Position numbers and translations under genes: made by a program
The notes under the pieces: model-generated
What the model was told of the DNA's origin: nothing
Database searches by the model: none
The model's input: only the letters and a program-made list of their open reading frames with translations
Source: JBFWUW01 sp050247075
Lineage (GTDB): Bacteria; Planctomycetota; Planctomycetia; Pirellulales; JBFWUW01
DNA length: 64,000 bases
Direction of reading: 5' to 3'
Assembly: GCA_050247075.1 (NCBI GenBank)
Contig: JBFWUW010000013.1
Location: 1 to 64,000, forward strand
Part shown: positions 1 to 8,596 of the stretch, piece by piece
Layout: each line of letters begins with the position of its first letter
Position numbering within the stretch: position 1 is the first letter of the stretch

Positions 1-372
1 TCTTTCAAGACATTGGCCGCCGCGGTCAAGGCGGCCTGCCTGGTCGACACGTTGCAGGGCAAAGGCCCCTTCAAGGTGTTTGCCCCCACGTACTAGGCCT
101 TCGCCAAGCTCCCCAAGGGAACCTTGGAGAACCTGCTCAAGCCGGAAAATAAGACCAAATTGCAGGCCATCTTGACCTACCATGTCGTGGCGGGCAAAGT
201 CCTGGCTGCCGATGTGGTCAAGTTGAAGACCGCCAAGACCGTGCAGGGCGGCAGTGTCACCATCGATGCCAAGGACGGCGTCAAGGTCGGGGAGGCCAAG
301 GTGGTCAAGACCGACATTGCCTGCTCCAACGGCGTCATTCACGTCATAGATACGGTCTTGCTGCCCGAATAA
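1..372 (+). pseudogene. Fasciclin (FAS1) domain protein, 5'-truncated by window edge and interrupted by an amber codon
   Basis: The frame that ends at the TAA at 370-372 reads back to base 1 as a FAS1 domain: a segment GPFKVFAPT, then AFAKLPKGTLENLL, the conserved H-box like stretch TYHVVAGKVL, and the terminal VIHVIDTVLLPE. FAS1 domains are extracellular adhesion modules of about 130 residues. An in-frame TAG sits at 94-96, where family members normally have an acidic pair (APTDEAF); here the codons are TAC TAG. An ORF caller would see only 124-372 from a TTG codon, which lacks the first half of the fold. The upstream end is outside the window, so a signal peptide cannot be checked. Either a recent pseudogene, a sequencing error, or readthrough. 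Confidence 0.75.
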
Positions 373-411
373 CGCGCCGTCGTAAGAAGTCATTTGGCAT
401 CGAGAGGCTTG

Positions 412-450
412 CGCCCGTTCTCAAGGTTGAGAACGGGCGTTCTCTTTTTT
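412..450 (+). terminator. Rho-independent terminator after the FAS1 gene
   Basis: Bases 412-423 are perfectly complementary to 428-439 (12 bp, mostly GC, 4-nt loop), followed directly by a T-rich run ending in six Ts at 445-450. It lies 40 bp after the FAS1 stop, which is where a terminator for that gene would be expected. Confidence 0.85.
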
Positions 451-617
451 ACGACCGCTGCAACCCGCACAATCGGCAAGCGTGTTGGCATTGCCGCAAT
501 TGCCACTTTCCGCCGGGGCCGCCCGCTTTGACGCGACCATCCCCGTGACCTATACACTTATGCCCCTTGCGCAGAGACTCTGTTCGCGGCTCCCACTTTT
601 GGATTTCATCGCCAGGC

Positions 618-2504
618 ATGGACGATTCCAACCCCACCTTCGTACCCGATGAACCCGTTGGCGCGGAGAGTGCCGAACGGTACGGGCCCGATTCGGGCCA
701 GGTGTGGGAGTTCGTCCGCGCGCAACAGCATGAGTTGGCCGGCATCGAAGCCCGGCTGGAAGCAGAATTCGCCCGGCTGACGGCGGCCTTGGAGGAACAA
801 TCGCACGAAGCCGCCGAGGAATCGTCGGCGGCAGCTGCGGAATTGAAAGAGCGGTTGGCGCTGCTGGATGCGTTGGAAGCCCGCCTGCTGGAACAACGCG
901 AATCGCTGCGGCAGGCAATGGACCAGGGGCAGCGGCATCAGCAGGCATTGTTGGAGCAGATCGAGCAAGGCAACCGCCAGCTTGACGAGCGCCATGCCGA
1001 ATTGCGGCAAGACCGCACTCGTGTTCGCGACGGCCAGCGCGAGATTGCCCGGCTGCGCGAGCGTTACCAGGCCGACCTAAAACATTTGGCCGAGGATCGC
1101 GAGCGCTGTTCACGTCGCAGTCGCGAATTGGATGCCGAATACGACGACTTGGCCGAGATGCGGTCGCGGACGGCGGCCCAACGGCAGCGGATCGCCGACG
1201 AACTGCACGAGCGGCGGGCCGAGTTTCAAACCGAAATGCAGCGCCGCGCGGCCGAACTGGAAGCGGCCTTTGCCGCGCGGCAGCGCGACCACGAGGAATC
1301 GCTGGTGGCCGTCATCCGCCAGAAGGACGACTGCGAACAGCGCCTGCGGGCGGTTGAACGCGACCGCGATCGTTTGGCCGGGCAACTGGAATCGGCACTG
1401 GCCGAATCCCAGCAACTACGCGAACAGATCGCTGGGCAAGACAGCCAGGGGCCAACCGGGCATGAACTGCGCGAGCAGCGCGATGCCGCGCTGCATCAGG
1501 CCGCCTTGGCCGCGGCCGAGCAAGCAGCGCTGCGCGCGGAGTGTGAACAATTGCGGGCCGACCAGGCGGCCCAATCGCAGGCGCGCGAACAACTTGCCGG
1601 CGAACTGCGGCGGCAAGAAGAACAGACCGTGATGCTGGAACTGGAGCTGGAAGCGGCCCGCGGGCCGGGCCAGCCGGCATCCGCCGAACAAATGGCGCAA
1701 ATCGAACGGCTGGCTGCCGAGAACGCGCAACTGGCCGAACAGACCGAAGCGGCCGAAGCCCAAACCGCTTCGCTACTGGCGGAACTCAATGAGACCAGCC
1801 GCGAACTGGCCGGAATGCAGCGGCAACTGGCCGAAATGGAATCGAGCGACGGCCACGGCGACGCGGGCGATGCGCGGCGGCGTTTGGAGCTGGCGTTGGA
1901 TGAACTAAAAACCGAGCGCGAGCGCAGCGCCGACCTGCAACGGCGGCTGTCGCGCGCCGGCAACGCCGCGCCTGCCAGCAGCGGGGGAGAGGCCTCGGAC
2001 TGGGAATCGCAAAAGCGGCGGCTGTTGGCGGCCTTAGAAGCCGACGATGCCGGAGCTGGCCAGCCGATGTCGGTCGCGGACCGGCTGCAGATCGAACAAG
2101 CCTTGCGCTCGACCGAACGCGTCGTCCAGGAAAAGGACCGCGAGATTGAAGAACTGCAAGAACTGTTGCAACAGCAAAGTACCCAGTTCGGCACGATGGC
2201 GGTTGGCGCGGCAGCCGTGGTGGAAGTCCTCGACAAAGACGAGATCATCCGCCAAGAGCGCGAGAACCTCCAACATTTGCAGGACGAATGGCGCGAGAAG
2301 CTGCGCAAGGCGGAAGTCGATATTTCCGTCGAGCGGGCCAAACTGGCGCGTGAGCGGGCCGACCTGGAGGAAAAGCTACGGACCTACGAAGCGCAGCAGG
2401 CACAACAAGCCAAGGAATCGGCTGCCAATCCCAAGGAAAAGCCGGCCAAACCAGACCGCAGCCGCTGGCTCACCCGGCTCGGCCTGAAAGAGACTGACGA
2501 GTAA
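618..2504 (+). CDS. Long coiled-coil protein of unknown function
   Basis: The product is about 628 residues, almost wholly Glu/Gln/Ala/Arg/Leu-rich heptad sequence from residue 25 onward, interrupted by short Gly/Ser/Pro breaks near residues 430 and 460. This is a classic extended coiled coil without a catalytic domain. The C-terminal 25 residues are basic and Lys/Pro-rich. I see no signal peptide or membrane segment, so it is probably cytoplasmic. The open frame starts at a TTG at 567, but ATG 618 (MDDSNPTF) is preferred because the N-terminus upstream has no coding character. Function unknown; a cell-structure or scaffold role is only a guess from shape. Confidence 0.8.
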   Translation: MDDSNPTFVPDEPVGAESAERYGPDSGQVWEFVRAQQHELAGIEARLEAEFARLTAALEEQSHEAAEESSAAAAELKERLALLDALEARLLEQRESLRQAMDQGQRHQQALLEQIEQGNRQLDERHAELRQDRTRVRDGQREIARLRERYQADLKHLAEDRERCSRRSRELDAEYDDLAEMRSRTAAQRQRIADELHERRAEFQTEMQRRAAELEAAFAARQRDHEESLVAVIRQKDDCEQRLRAVERDRDRLAGQLESALAESQQLREQIAGQDSQGPTGHELREQRDAALHQAALAAAEQAALRAECEQLRADQAAQSQAREQLAGELRRQEEQTVMLELELEAARGPGQPASAEQMAQIERLAAENAQLAEQTEAAEAQTASLLAELNETSRELAGMQRQLAEMESSDGHGDAGDARRRLELALDELKTERERSADLQRRLSRAGNAAPASSGGEASDWESQKRRLLAALEADDAGAGQPMSVADRLQIEQALRSTERVVQEKDREIEELQELLQQQSTQFGTMAVGAAAVVEVLDKDEIIRQERENLQHLQDEWREKLRKAEVDISVERAKLARERADLEEKLRTYEAQQAQQAKESAANPKEKPAKPDRSRWLTRLGLKETDE

Positions 2505-2508
2505 GCCG

Positions 2509-2536
2509 TTTGTACGACGCGATTCCATCGCCGATG
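2509..2536. repeat. Copy of dispersed repeat family R2 (hairpin with GCGATTCCATCGC core)
   Basis: Contains GCGATTCCATCGCCGATG, shared with copies at 4937-4963, 43268-43294 and, inverted, 47588-47614. The core folds as a short hairpin. Lies between convergent genes. Confidence 0.7.
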
Positions 2537-2561
2537 CGGGTACGTGTCGTCTCCGACGCCT

Positions 2562-3332
2562 CTAATTTCCGCCGGACGAACCGCGGGCACTCTTGGAACC
2601 GGTATCGAAGGTTCCCTGAATGGTGACGGTCATCTTGCCGGAATTGTCGGTGGGGTCGTTGTCCCAAATCGCCAGGCGAATCTGTCCCGACTTGGATGGT
2701 CCCACGTCTTCGTACTCCGCGCCGACCAAGAACGGCTTGGAGCTTTCCTTGTCGCCAGTATCGATATAGCCAACCAGCGAGCCCAGATTAAACTCCCGCA
2801 GTTCCTTGGGGATTTCAAAGCCGTTGGGGCCCAGTTGTTCGGAAATGACCATTTTCCATTGGCCTTCGGCTTCGATCTTGAAGGGCTTGCCAGGCACGGT
2901 GTAGACGCCAGTATCTTGGAAAGACTTATTGGCCATGATGTCCATGACCTTTTTACTGGCCGTCTCCTCGCGCTCCTTGAACTTGGCCATGGCCGCTTTG
3001 GCGCCGGCATGGCCAGGGTCGAGCTTGAGAATCTGCTCGTAGACGATGCGAGCTTTGTCGGGGTCTTTGCTGCGGCCGTAGTCATTGGCCAGTTTTTCGG
3101 CCTTCTTGATGAACTCGCGATGCAGGCTGAGCAATTTCTCATCGGTGATGGGGGGCGCATAACGCTCTCGTCCTCCGCCCGCACCCGGTCCGCCGGGACC
3201 ACCAGCACCAGCACCAGGACCGCCGGCACCCGGCTGCCCGCGCCCGCGAATGCCCTGTGCCGATAGCGACCAGGTTGCCAAGACCAAGACCGCCAGGACG
3301 GCTGCCACTCGAGAATTGAATAATTTGTGCAT
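2562..3332 (-). CDS. Exported TPR-like protein with a possible PA-IL-like (LecA) lectin domain
   Basis: About 256 residues from ATG 3332; the open frame begins five codons earlier at 3347. Residues 1-26 form a signal peptide (basic MHKLFNSR, then a hydrophobic core ending LSAQG), followed by a Gly/Pro-rich linker to about residue 50. A helical tetratricopeptide-like unit follows (KARIVYEQILKLDPGHAGAK). The C-terminal 120 residues have the spacing of galactophilic PA-IL lectins: GSLVGYID, then PFLVGAEYED, then a Gly-x-Ile-x-Leu strand, and NDPTDNSGKMTVTI. That assignment is pattern recognition and untested. Convergent with the coiled-coil gene. Confidence 0.75.
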   Translation of the reverse strand: MHKLFNSRVAAVLAVLVLATWSLSAQGIRGRGQPGAGGPGAGAGGPGGPGAGGGRERYAPPITDEKLLSLHREFIKKAEKLANDYGRSKDPDKARIVYEQILKLDPGHAGAKAAMAKFKEREETASKKVMDIMANKSFQDTGVYTVPGKPFKIEAEGQWKMVISEQLGPNGFEIPKELREFNLGSLVGYIDTGDKESSKPFLVGAEYEDVGPSKSGQIRLAIWDNDPTDNSGKMTVTIQGTFDTGSKSARGSSGGN

Positions 3333-3432
3333 ACCGCGCTCCTCCATCGAAGTGTTGACTGTCCGCTGAGTCCATTAGAAACCGCGGGCCGCGCGGTTAC
3401 AAGAGTTTGCAATCAAGCTATCAGCCGAAAGG

Positions 3433-3455
3433 CCGTCAGCGGAGAAGCCATCAGC
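3433..3455. repeat. Copy of dispersed repeat family R1
   Basis: Matches the consensus GCTGTCAGCGGAGAAGCC followed by ATCAGC. Seven further copies occur in the window (4146, 7281, 7792, 17892, 21297, 25762, 47553), all between genes. Confidence 0.75.
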
Positions 3456-3508
3456 GATGCCAGTGGGCTGCGCCGACATGGATGGCCCAGCCACCCACTC
3501 GATTCATC

Positions 3509-3856
3509 TCATCCTTCCGCCTTCAGGCTTTCGCCTTCAGCCTTCTCCTCCAGGGAAAGGTCCGCAATCACCCGGCCCCCCACGATTGTCTCGTCGATGA
3601 TCCGCGGGACATCGTCGGGCGTTACCCGGCCATACCAGATCTGCTGCGGATAAATGACCACGGTCGGCCCTTGCTCGCACTGGTCCAGGCAACCCGCCTT
3701 GTTGGCGCGGACTTGCGGGCTCAGATTGCGGCTTTTCAGTTCGGCCTTGAACCGCTCGCGCAGGGCTTCGCTTCCCTCGGGATCGCAACAGCCCCGACGA
3801 TGGCCCGGCGAGCGCTGGTTGCAGCAGACAAAAATGTGGCTGGTGAATTTTTGCAT
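3509..3856 (-). CDS. Thioredoxin-like [2Fe-2S] ferredoxin
   Basis: 115 residues with the cysteine layout of thioredoxin-fold [2Fe-2S] ferredoxins: FVCCNQR near the N-terminus, a Cys pair in RRGCCDPEGS, and CLDQCEQGPTVVIYP near residue 55. The segment IWYGRVTPDDVPRIIDETI is the usual C-terminal helix region. It would be a soluble electron carrier. The last residues (about EKAEGESLKAEG) are encoded by a CTTTCGCCTTCAGCCTTC-type repeat that recurs in non-coding DNA at 17976, 21365 and 37038, so the C-terminus appears to be extended into repeat DNA. It lies 28 bp after a small membrane protein on the same strand. Confidence 0.9.
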   Translation of the reverse strand: MQKFTSHIFVCCNQRSPGHRRGCCDPEGSEALRERFKAELKSRNLSPQVRANKAGCLDQCEQGPTVVIYPQQIWYGRVTPDDVPRIIDETIVGGRVIADLSLEEKAEGESLKAEG

Positions 3857-3884
3857 GAAATCGTGACGATGGGAAAGGTGCGGC

Positions 3885-4091
3885 TTACGCCAGCAGGGAA
3901 ACGCCGTACAGCACCGCCAAGATCAGCGCCATGAACCCGCCAATCCAAACCCCCACGCGGACGGCGTGCCGCAGGATATCCCACTTATCTTCGTGCCGCG
4001 TGCCGGCATAAACCAAGCTGATCGCCAAAATCAGCGGCGCGGCAAACCACAAATCGTTGACGCGGGCGAACAACGCGGAAATCGGTTCCAT
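3885..4091 (-). CDS. Small two-helix membrane protein
   Basis: 68 residues from ATG 4091 (MEPISALFARVNDLWF). The frame stays open upstream to 4286, but that part runs through a repeat copy and the end of the next gene, so the internal ATG is preferred. Two hydrophobic segments (about 16-32 and 48-66) flank a charged loop, RHEDKWDILRHAVR. I do not recognise the family; similar short proteins accompany the next gene in planctomycetes, as I recall. Same strand as its neighbours, with 28 bp to the ferredoxin, which suggests co-transcription. Confidence 0.7.
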   Translation of the reverse strand: MEPISALFARVNDLWFAAPLILAISLVYAGTRHEDKWDILRHAVRVGVWIGGFMALILAVLYGVSLLA

Positions 4092-4145
4092 GGGTATTGC
4101 TCCATTTTGTTGGAGAATAATCGGCCAGCGCGAAATTCCTCGGCT

Positions 4146-4170
4146 GCTGATCGCCTCTCCGCTGACAGCT
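4146..4170. repeat. Copy of dispersed repeat family R1 (inverted)
   Basis: Reads CTGATCGCCTCTCCGCTGACAGC on the plus strand, the reverse complement of the R1 consensus. Sits in the 100-bp gap between two minus-strand genes. Confidence 0.65.
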
Positions 4171-4191
4171 TCTCCGCTCTTGCCTGCTGAA

Positions 4192-4761
4192 TCACTCTGC
4201 CGGGGGGGCTTTCTCTTTGTCGCGATCCTTGGCGGCTGGCTCGTCTTCTTCCTTTTTTCGAATGATGGCCGGCCCGGCCCAGGCATCGTAGATCACCAGC
4301 ACGTTGAGCAGTCCGGCGACAGCCGTATAAACGGTGCCAAACTCAAAGTTTCGGCCCATGCGGTAGTTCAACTCATCCAGTTCGTCGGCCGAGTCGGGGC
4401 CGCGCCGCTGTCGGGGGGGAGCGTACCAATCGTGCCGAAACAACGGCGTGTAACCCGCCCGGTTGCGTGTGTAGCGAAACCGTTCGATCAAAGCGGGCAA
4501 GGCGGGCCCTCCCACGCAAACCTGGGCCACATAATACAAGCGCAGGTCGTCCGGCTTCCAAGAGGCATAGACGACGCGGCCCTCGCCCAGCAGAAAGCCC
4601 GTCGCGAAGGTTCCCAAAATGCAGACCATGAACATCGCCCCTTTGGCGGTGCGGCCCTGGTAAAGATGCCCCGCCCCAGGCCACAGCCACGCCAATAGGG
4701 CGGCAAAGGCCGGGTCGCGCAGTTGAATCTTGGGTTCGCTCGGTCGGTCGGTGGATGGCAC
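4192..4761 (-). CDS. Membrane protein, DUF6677-like
   Basis: 189 residues. An N-terminal PAFAALLAWLWPGAGHLYQGR segment (Pro-Gly-Ala-Gly-His-x-Tyr-Gln-Gly motif) is typical of small TM2/DUF6677-type membrane proteins. It is followed by hydrophobic stretches at about 42-60 and 150-168 and a charged C-terminal tail rich in Lys/Glu. The middle contains a Tyr/Arg-rich loop (FRHDWYAPPRQRRG). The role is unknown. It is the first gene of a same-strand cluster with the small membrane protein and the ferredoxin. Confidence 0.75.
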   Translation of the reverse strand: MPSTDRPSEPKIQLRDPAFAALLAWLWPGAGHLYQGRTAKGAMFMVCILGTFATGFLLGEGRVVYASWKPDDLRLYYVAQVCVGGPALPALIERFRYTRNRAGYTPLFRHDWYAPPRQRRGPDSADELDELNYRMGRNFEFGTVYTAVAGLLNVLVIYDAWAGPAIIRKKEEDEPAAKDRDKEKAPPAE

Positions 4762-5064
4762 GTTGGGTAGCGGCTCTGCGGGGGAGGCATGGAACTCGAA
4801 TGCACGGCCAAGGCTCAGGCGTTTGTCAGAAACCTTTGCCGGACAATGCGTTAATTCTAATCAATCAGTCCCCCACGGCCAGAGCAATCGAGGGCCGGGA
4901 AGTTTCTGGAGGAGGCAAATCGGTCGCCGATCTATGCTGTAGGAGGCGATTCCATCGCCGATGCTCCCACTCCCAGTACTCCGGGAGAGGGTTGGGGAGA
5001 GGGCGATGTGGCGACAGATTCTCCACACGATTAGCCGCTCCCCTTGCGAGAAACAGACGAAACT
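4762..5064. other. Intergenic region with repeats R2 and R9
   Basis: No coding frame is convincing. It holds an R2 copy (4937-4963) and an R9 copy (4964-5007, GGGAGAGGGTTGGGGAGAGG type). The R9 copy is the reverse complement of 58632-58674 apart from a few substitutions. Confidence 0.6.
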
Positions 5065-7128
5065 TCACCCTGTTGCCTCTAGCGCCGCTTTGGCTTCGTC
5101 GGCTACATGGGCGGCGGTAAACCCAAACTCTTTCATCAACGTGCCGGCTGGTGCCGACGCTCCATAGCCAGACATCCCCACAAACCGGCCCGTACTCCCC
5201 AGGTATTTGTCCCAACCTTGCCGCACGCCCGTCTCCACCGCCACGCGCGCCGCAACCGCCGCCGGCAAGACGCTCTCGCGATAGGCGGCATCTTGATCCT
5301 CGAACAATTCCCAAGAGGGCATGCTCACCACGCGGGCGGAAATGTTCTCCTTGGCCAGCAAGTCGCGGGCTTCCAGACAGAGAGAGACCTCGCTGCCGGT
5401 CCCCATCAGCAGCACTTGCGGTTTGCCGTTGGCGGCGTCGGCCAGTACATAGGCCCCCCGGGCCACACCGTCAGCCGAGCCGAGCTTGTCGCGATCGACC
5501 GTCGGCAAATTTTGCCGAGTTAATACAAGCGCTAACGGCCGCCGCTTTAGTTGCATCACCGTGCGATAGGCGGCAGCCACCTCGTTGGCATCGGCCGGCC
5601 GCAAGACCACCAGGTTGGGTATGGCCCGCAACGCGGCCAACTGCTCAATCGGCTGATGCGTGGGGCCGTCCTCACCCACGCCGATGGAGTCGTGCGTAAA
5701 GACGTACAGCACGGGCAGGCCCATCAGTGCGCTTAGCCGCAGCGATGGCCGCAAATAGTCGCTGAAGATAAAAAACGTCGCGCCAAAGGGACGCAGCCGC
5801 GACAGCGCCATGCCGTTGAGCGCCGACGCCATGCCATGTTCGCGAATGCCAAAATGCATGTTGCGGCCGGCCTCGTGCGGTCCCATGCGGCCCGCCCCGT
5901 CAAACGTCATCAACGTCATGGTCGAAGGGGCCAGGTCGGCCGAGCCTCCCAAAAACCACGGCACCCGTTTGGCAATCGCATTCAACACCTTGCCCGACGA
6001 GACGCGGGTGGCCAGCCCCTTGGCATCCGCTGGAAAGGTGGGAATGTCGGCATCCCATCCGGCGGGCAGCTCGCCCCGTTGCAGCAAGTCCCACTGTTGG
6101 GCCAAGGCGGGCTGCTGGTTGGCATAATCGCTAAATTGGGCGGTCCACGCCTGGCGGGCCTGCTGCCCGCGTGCGCCGATGCCAGCGCGGAAGTGTTCGC
6201 GAACTTCGTCCGGCACCAAAAACTGGGCTTCTTCCGGCCAGCCGTAAGCGCGCTTGGTAAGCTTGATCTCCTCGGCACCCAGCGGCGCGCCGTGGGCACC
6301 GTGCGTGTCCTGCGCGTTAGGGGCGCCCCAGGCGATATGGCTGCGGACGACAATCAACGTCGGTCGGTCGTTGGTCTTTTTGAAGGTGGAAAAAGCCTGC
6401 CGCAACCCGCCCAAATCGTTGGCGTCGGCAACGTGCAGCACATTCCAGCCGTACCCGGCAAAGCGTTGGCCAACATCCTCGCTGAACGCCAACGACGTCT
6501 CCCCCTCGATGGTGATGCGGTTGTCGTCGTAGATCCAGCAAAGATTGGCCAGTTTAAGGTGCCCTGCCAGCGAGGCGGCCTCGCAGCAGACCCCCTCCAT
6601 CATGTCGCCATCGCTCAGCATGGCATAGACGTCGTAATCGAACAGCTTGCCGTTCGACGCGCCAAAATGGCCCGCCAGCCAGCGCTGCGCGATCGCCATG
6701 CCCACGCTGTTACCCGCCCCTTGGCCGAGCGGGCCGGTGGTCGTTTCTACCCCTGGCGTGTGAAAGTTTTCGGGATGGCCGGGACAGCGGCTGCCCCATT
6801 GGCGAAAGCGCCTGATGTCTTCCAACGGCACCGAGAGCTTGTCGCTGGGCCTGCCGTCTGGGCCGGGTTCTCGCACCTCGATCAAGTGCAACAGCGAATA
6901 CAACAACATCGAGGCATGCCCGCACGACAGCACAAACCGATCGCGGCCGGGCCAGGCCGGATCAGCGGGATCGTAGCGCAAGACTTCGTTGAACAAGGTA
7001 TAGGCCACCGGTGCCAACGCCATCGGCGTGCCGGGATGGCCGCTGTTGGCGGCTTGCACGGCGTCCATGGACAACGTGCGAATGGTGTTAATGGCAAGCT
7101 GTTCTATTCCCACACTCGACACGGGCAT
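5065..7128 (-). CDS. tkt: Transketolase
   Basis: 687 residues from ATG 7128, the usual family length; the frame is open to 7179, but MPVSSVGIEQLAINTIR is the normal start. Transfers two-carbon ketol units between sugar phosphates using thiamine diphosphate, in the non-oxidative pentose phosphate pathway. Visible signatures: SGHPGTPMALAPVAYTLF, GPLGQGAGNSVGMAIAQR, and the ThDP-binding LSDGDMMEG...DDNRITIEG near residues 168-200. The pyrimidine-domain segment FGIREHGMASALNGMAL and the C-terminal transketolase domain are also present. It is a single gene with no pentose-pathway neighbour. A gene-free kilobase lies upstream. Confidence 0.97.
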   Translation of the reverse strand: MPVSSVGIEQLAINTIRTLSMDAVQAANSGHPGTPMALAPVAYTLFNEVLRYDPADPAWPGRDRFVLSCGHASMLLYSLLHLIEVREPGPDGRPSDKLSVPLEDIRRFRQWGSRCPGHPENFHTPGVETTTGPLGQGAGNSVGMAIAQRWLAGHFGASNGKLFDYDVYAMLSDGDMMEGVCCEAASLAGHLKLANLCWIYDDNRITIEGETSLAFSEDVGQRFAGYGWNVLHVADANDLGGLRQAFSTFKKTNDRPTLIVVRSHIAWGAPNAQDTHGAHGAPLGAEEIKLTKRAYGWPEEAQFLVPDEVREHFRAGIGARGQQARQAWTAQFSDYANQQPALAQQWDLLQRGELPAGWDADIPTFPADAKGLATRVSSGKVLNAIAKRVPWFLGGSADLAPSTMTLMTFDGAGRMGPHEAGRNMHFGIREHGMASALNGMALSRLRPFGATFFIFSDYLRPSLRLSALMGLPVLYVFTHDSIGVGEDGPTHQPIEQLAALRAIPNLVVLRPADANEVAAAYRTVMQLKRRPLALVLTRQNLPTVDRDKLGSADGVARGAYVLADAANGKPQVLLMGTGSEVSLCLEARDLLAKENISARVVSMPSWELFEDQDAAYRESVLPAAVAARVAVETGVRQGWDKYLGSTGRFVGMSGYGASAPAGTLMKEFGFTAAHVADEAKAALEATG

Positions 7129-7377
7129 GCGGACCTCGATATTCCTCGATTTCGTACCGACAGCCCGGCCCCTGCCCAACGTCGGGCGGGCGGGCTTATC
7201 CCTTGTTTTTTCAACACTTTATGCAGTCTGCAAAGTGTACGGCCCAGCGCCCCCCGTCGTCAACGATGGAGAAGGGGGGAAGCGGAGAAGCCATCAGCTT
7301 TCGGCTTTTAGGAACTGGCCCTTAACTACTCCCCGATTTCAAGCGGCCCCCACGGACCCAGCACTTCCGCAAACAAC

Positions 7378-7579
7378 AGCCCCGGTAGGGGCGGCAGTCA
7401 ATAGCCTGGCGGCGTTAGCCCCAGGTATGGATGCTCTTACGCCGTTGTTAGCCCCGGTAGGGGCGATAGTTGCGTCGCCATGCCTACTGCCGTCCCTGCC
7501 GGGGCCGACGACGGCTTGTGTGGTGCCGTCCACCTCGGGCTCACGCCCGAGGCTATTGACTGCCGCCCCTACCGGGGCT
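7378..7579. repeat. Perfect 29-bp inverted repeat (family R8)
   Basis: Bases 7378-7406 (AGCCCCGGTAGGGGCGGCAG and nine more) are the exact reverse complement of 7551-7579. A partial third copy of the GCCCCGGTAGGGGC core lies at about 7457-7470 between the arms. Confidence 0.85.
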
Positions 7580-8156
7580 ATCCCCTTGGAGCAACTCCTT
7601 GCCAATCGGCGTTTTTCAACACTCCAAATCGGAAAGTTCATTTGGACCACATCCCTAGCCGTCGGGCGATGGAGCATGGTATGGGAATGGCGTGCATGGG
7701 AACTGTCGTGCGGCGGATGGCATCCCACGGCGCGGGCAGACCTTGCGATCACAACGCCATCAAACCACCGCGCCGCGTGGCCCATCGAAAAGCTGATTGC
7801 TGATAGCTTCTCCGCTGACAGCTTCCTTGCTGACAGCGATTTTCTACATCGCATTCTCGTTCTTATAGGAACAGCAGGCGACAGCTAGCGCGCGAAAGTC
7901 GTTTCCCCGCGCGAATCATTCCAGCAACTCTCGATGCGCTGCCGATCAAATTCGTGGTTGCTGTTGGATGGTGACAGCCTGCTGACCGCCTGCTATCAAA
8001 GCCGGCTCGGCTAGCGGGCAAGGCACCACCAGCATCCAACAGAAACGCCCGGCCAAGAAACTGTAGGAGCCGTCTCCGACGGCGAAAATTCACTCCAGGA
8101 GAAACTCGCTCGAACCATCCGCCTCTGGCCCGCGTAGTTTGGGAATCGGCCCGACT

Positions 8157-8173
8157 GATAGGATTTTCCTATC
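8157..8173. promoter_or_regulatory. Hairpin GATAGGA-TTT-TCCTATC upstream of the 8225 gene
   Basis: A perfect 7-bp AT-containing stem with a 3-nt loop, inside CCCGACTGATAGGATTTTCC, 51 bp before the start of the next gene. The symmetry suits an operator or an RNA hairpin in the leader. No protein can be named from the sequence. Confidence 0.35.
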
Positions 8174-8224
8174 GGGCTGCATCGACCCGACGAAGCCGGT
8201 CTAAACCTCGACAGGATGGCGACC

Positions 8225-8596
8225 ATGAGCGCGAGACGCACTTTCTCCTCCCCGCGGAAGCGAACCGAGAAAACGGATATGGCAATCCCCAAACGCAACG
8301 CCCGACTGGCCGTGCATCGCGGTACAACCGTCACAGCCGATCCGCACGGGGACCTTCCGGCGGTCGCGTCGCGCGTCGATAACATTGCGTCGGGCGAGTT
8401 GCAGGCCGTGCAGGTCGATCGGCCGATCATGGTCCATACCCGCCAGGGGGACCGCTTGGCTCGCGTGGGTGAGTGGCTGGTGACCGATCCCGATGGGACG
8501 GTGCGCGTGCTGACCGATCAAAAATTCCGCATGCAGACCCTGCACCAGCAGCTTTCGCAACTCCTCACCCGCAGCCGCGCCAGCCGGGCATCGTAA
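8225..8596 (+). CDS. Small protein of unknown function
   Basis: About 123 residues if ATG 8225 is used (AGGA 8 nt upstream); ATG 8216 and ATG 8279 (MAIPKRNARL) are alternatives. The frame has consistent G/C third positions through its length. The second half reads RPIMVHTRQGDRLARVGEWL followed by VTDPDGTVRVLTDQKFRMQ. That resembles small proteins that end with a GDWIVTD-type beta module, but I cannot name a family. The N-terminal 18 residues are Arg/Ser/Thr-rich. No signal peptide. Confidence 0.55.
   Translation: MSARRTFSSPRKRTEKTDMAIPKRNARLAVHRGTTVTADPHGDLPAVASRVDNIASGELQAVQVDRPIMVHTRQGDRLARVGEWLVTDPDGTVRVLTDQKFRMQTLHQQLSQLLTRSRASRAS

Larger units (their letters stand above)
7129..8224. other. 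Gene-poor intergenic region with inverted repeats
   Basis: Open frames here are GC-driven and change frame at repeat boundaries. The region holds two R1 copies (7281-7298, 7792-7823), a 29-bp perfect inverted repeat (7378-7406 / 7551-7579), and a short hairpin just before the next gene. Confidence 0.6.

Noticed and set aside
5836..7311. Long plus-strand ORF of 491 codons
   Set aside because: Lies antisense to transketolase, whose motifs are unmistakable. Long antisense frames are expected in GC-rich DNA.
7028..7888. Plus-strand ORF of 286 codons
   Set aside because: Runs through repeats R1 and R8 and the antisense of transketolase, with low-complexity Ala/Pro translation.
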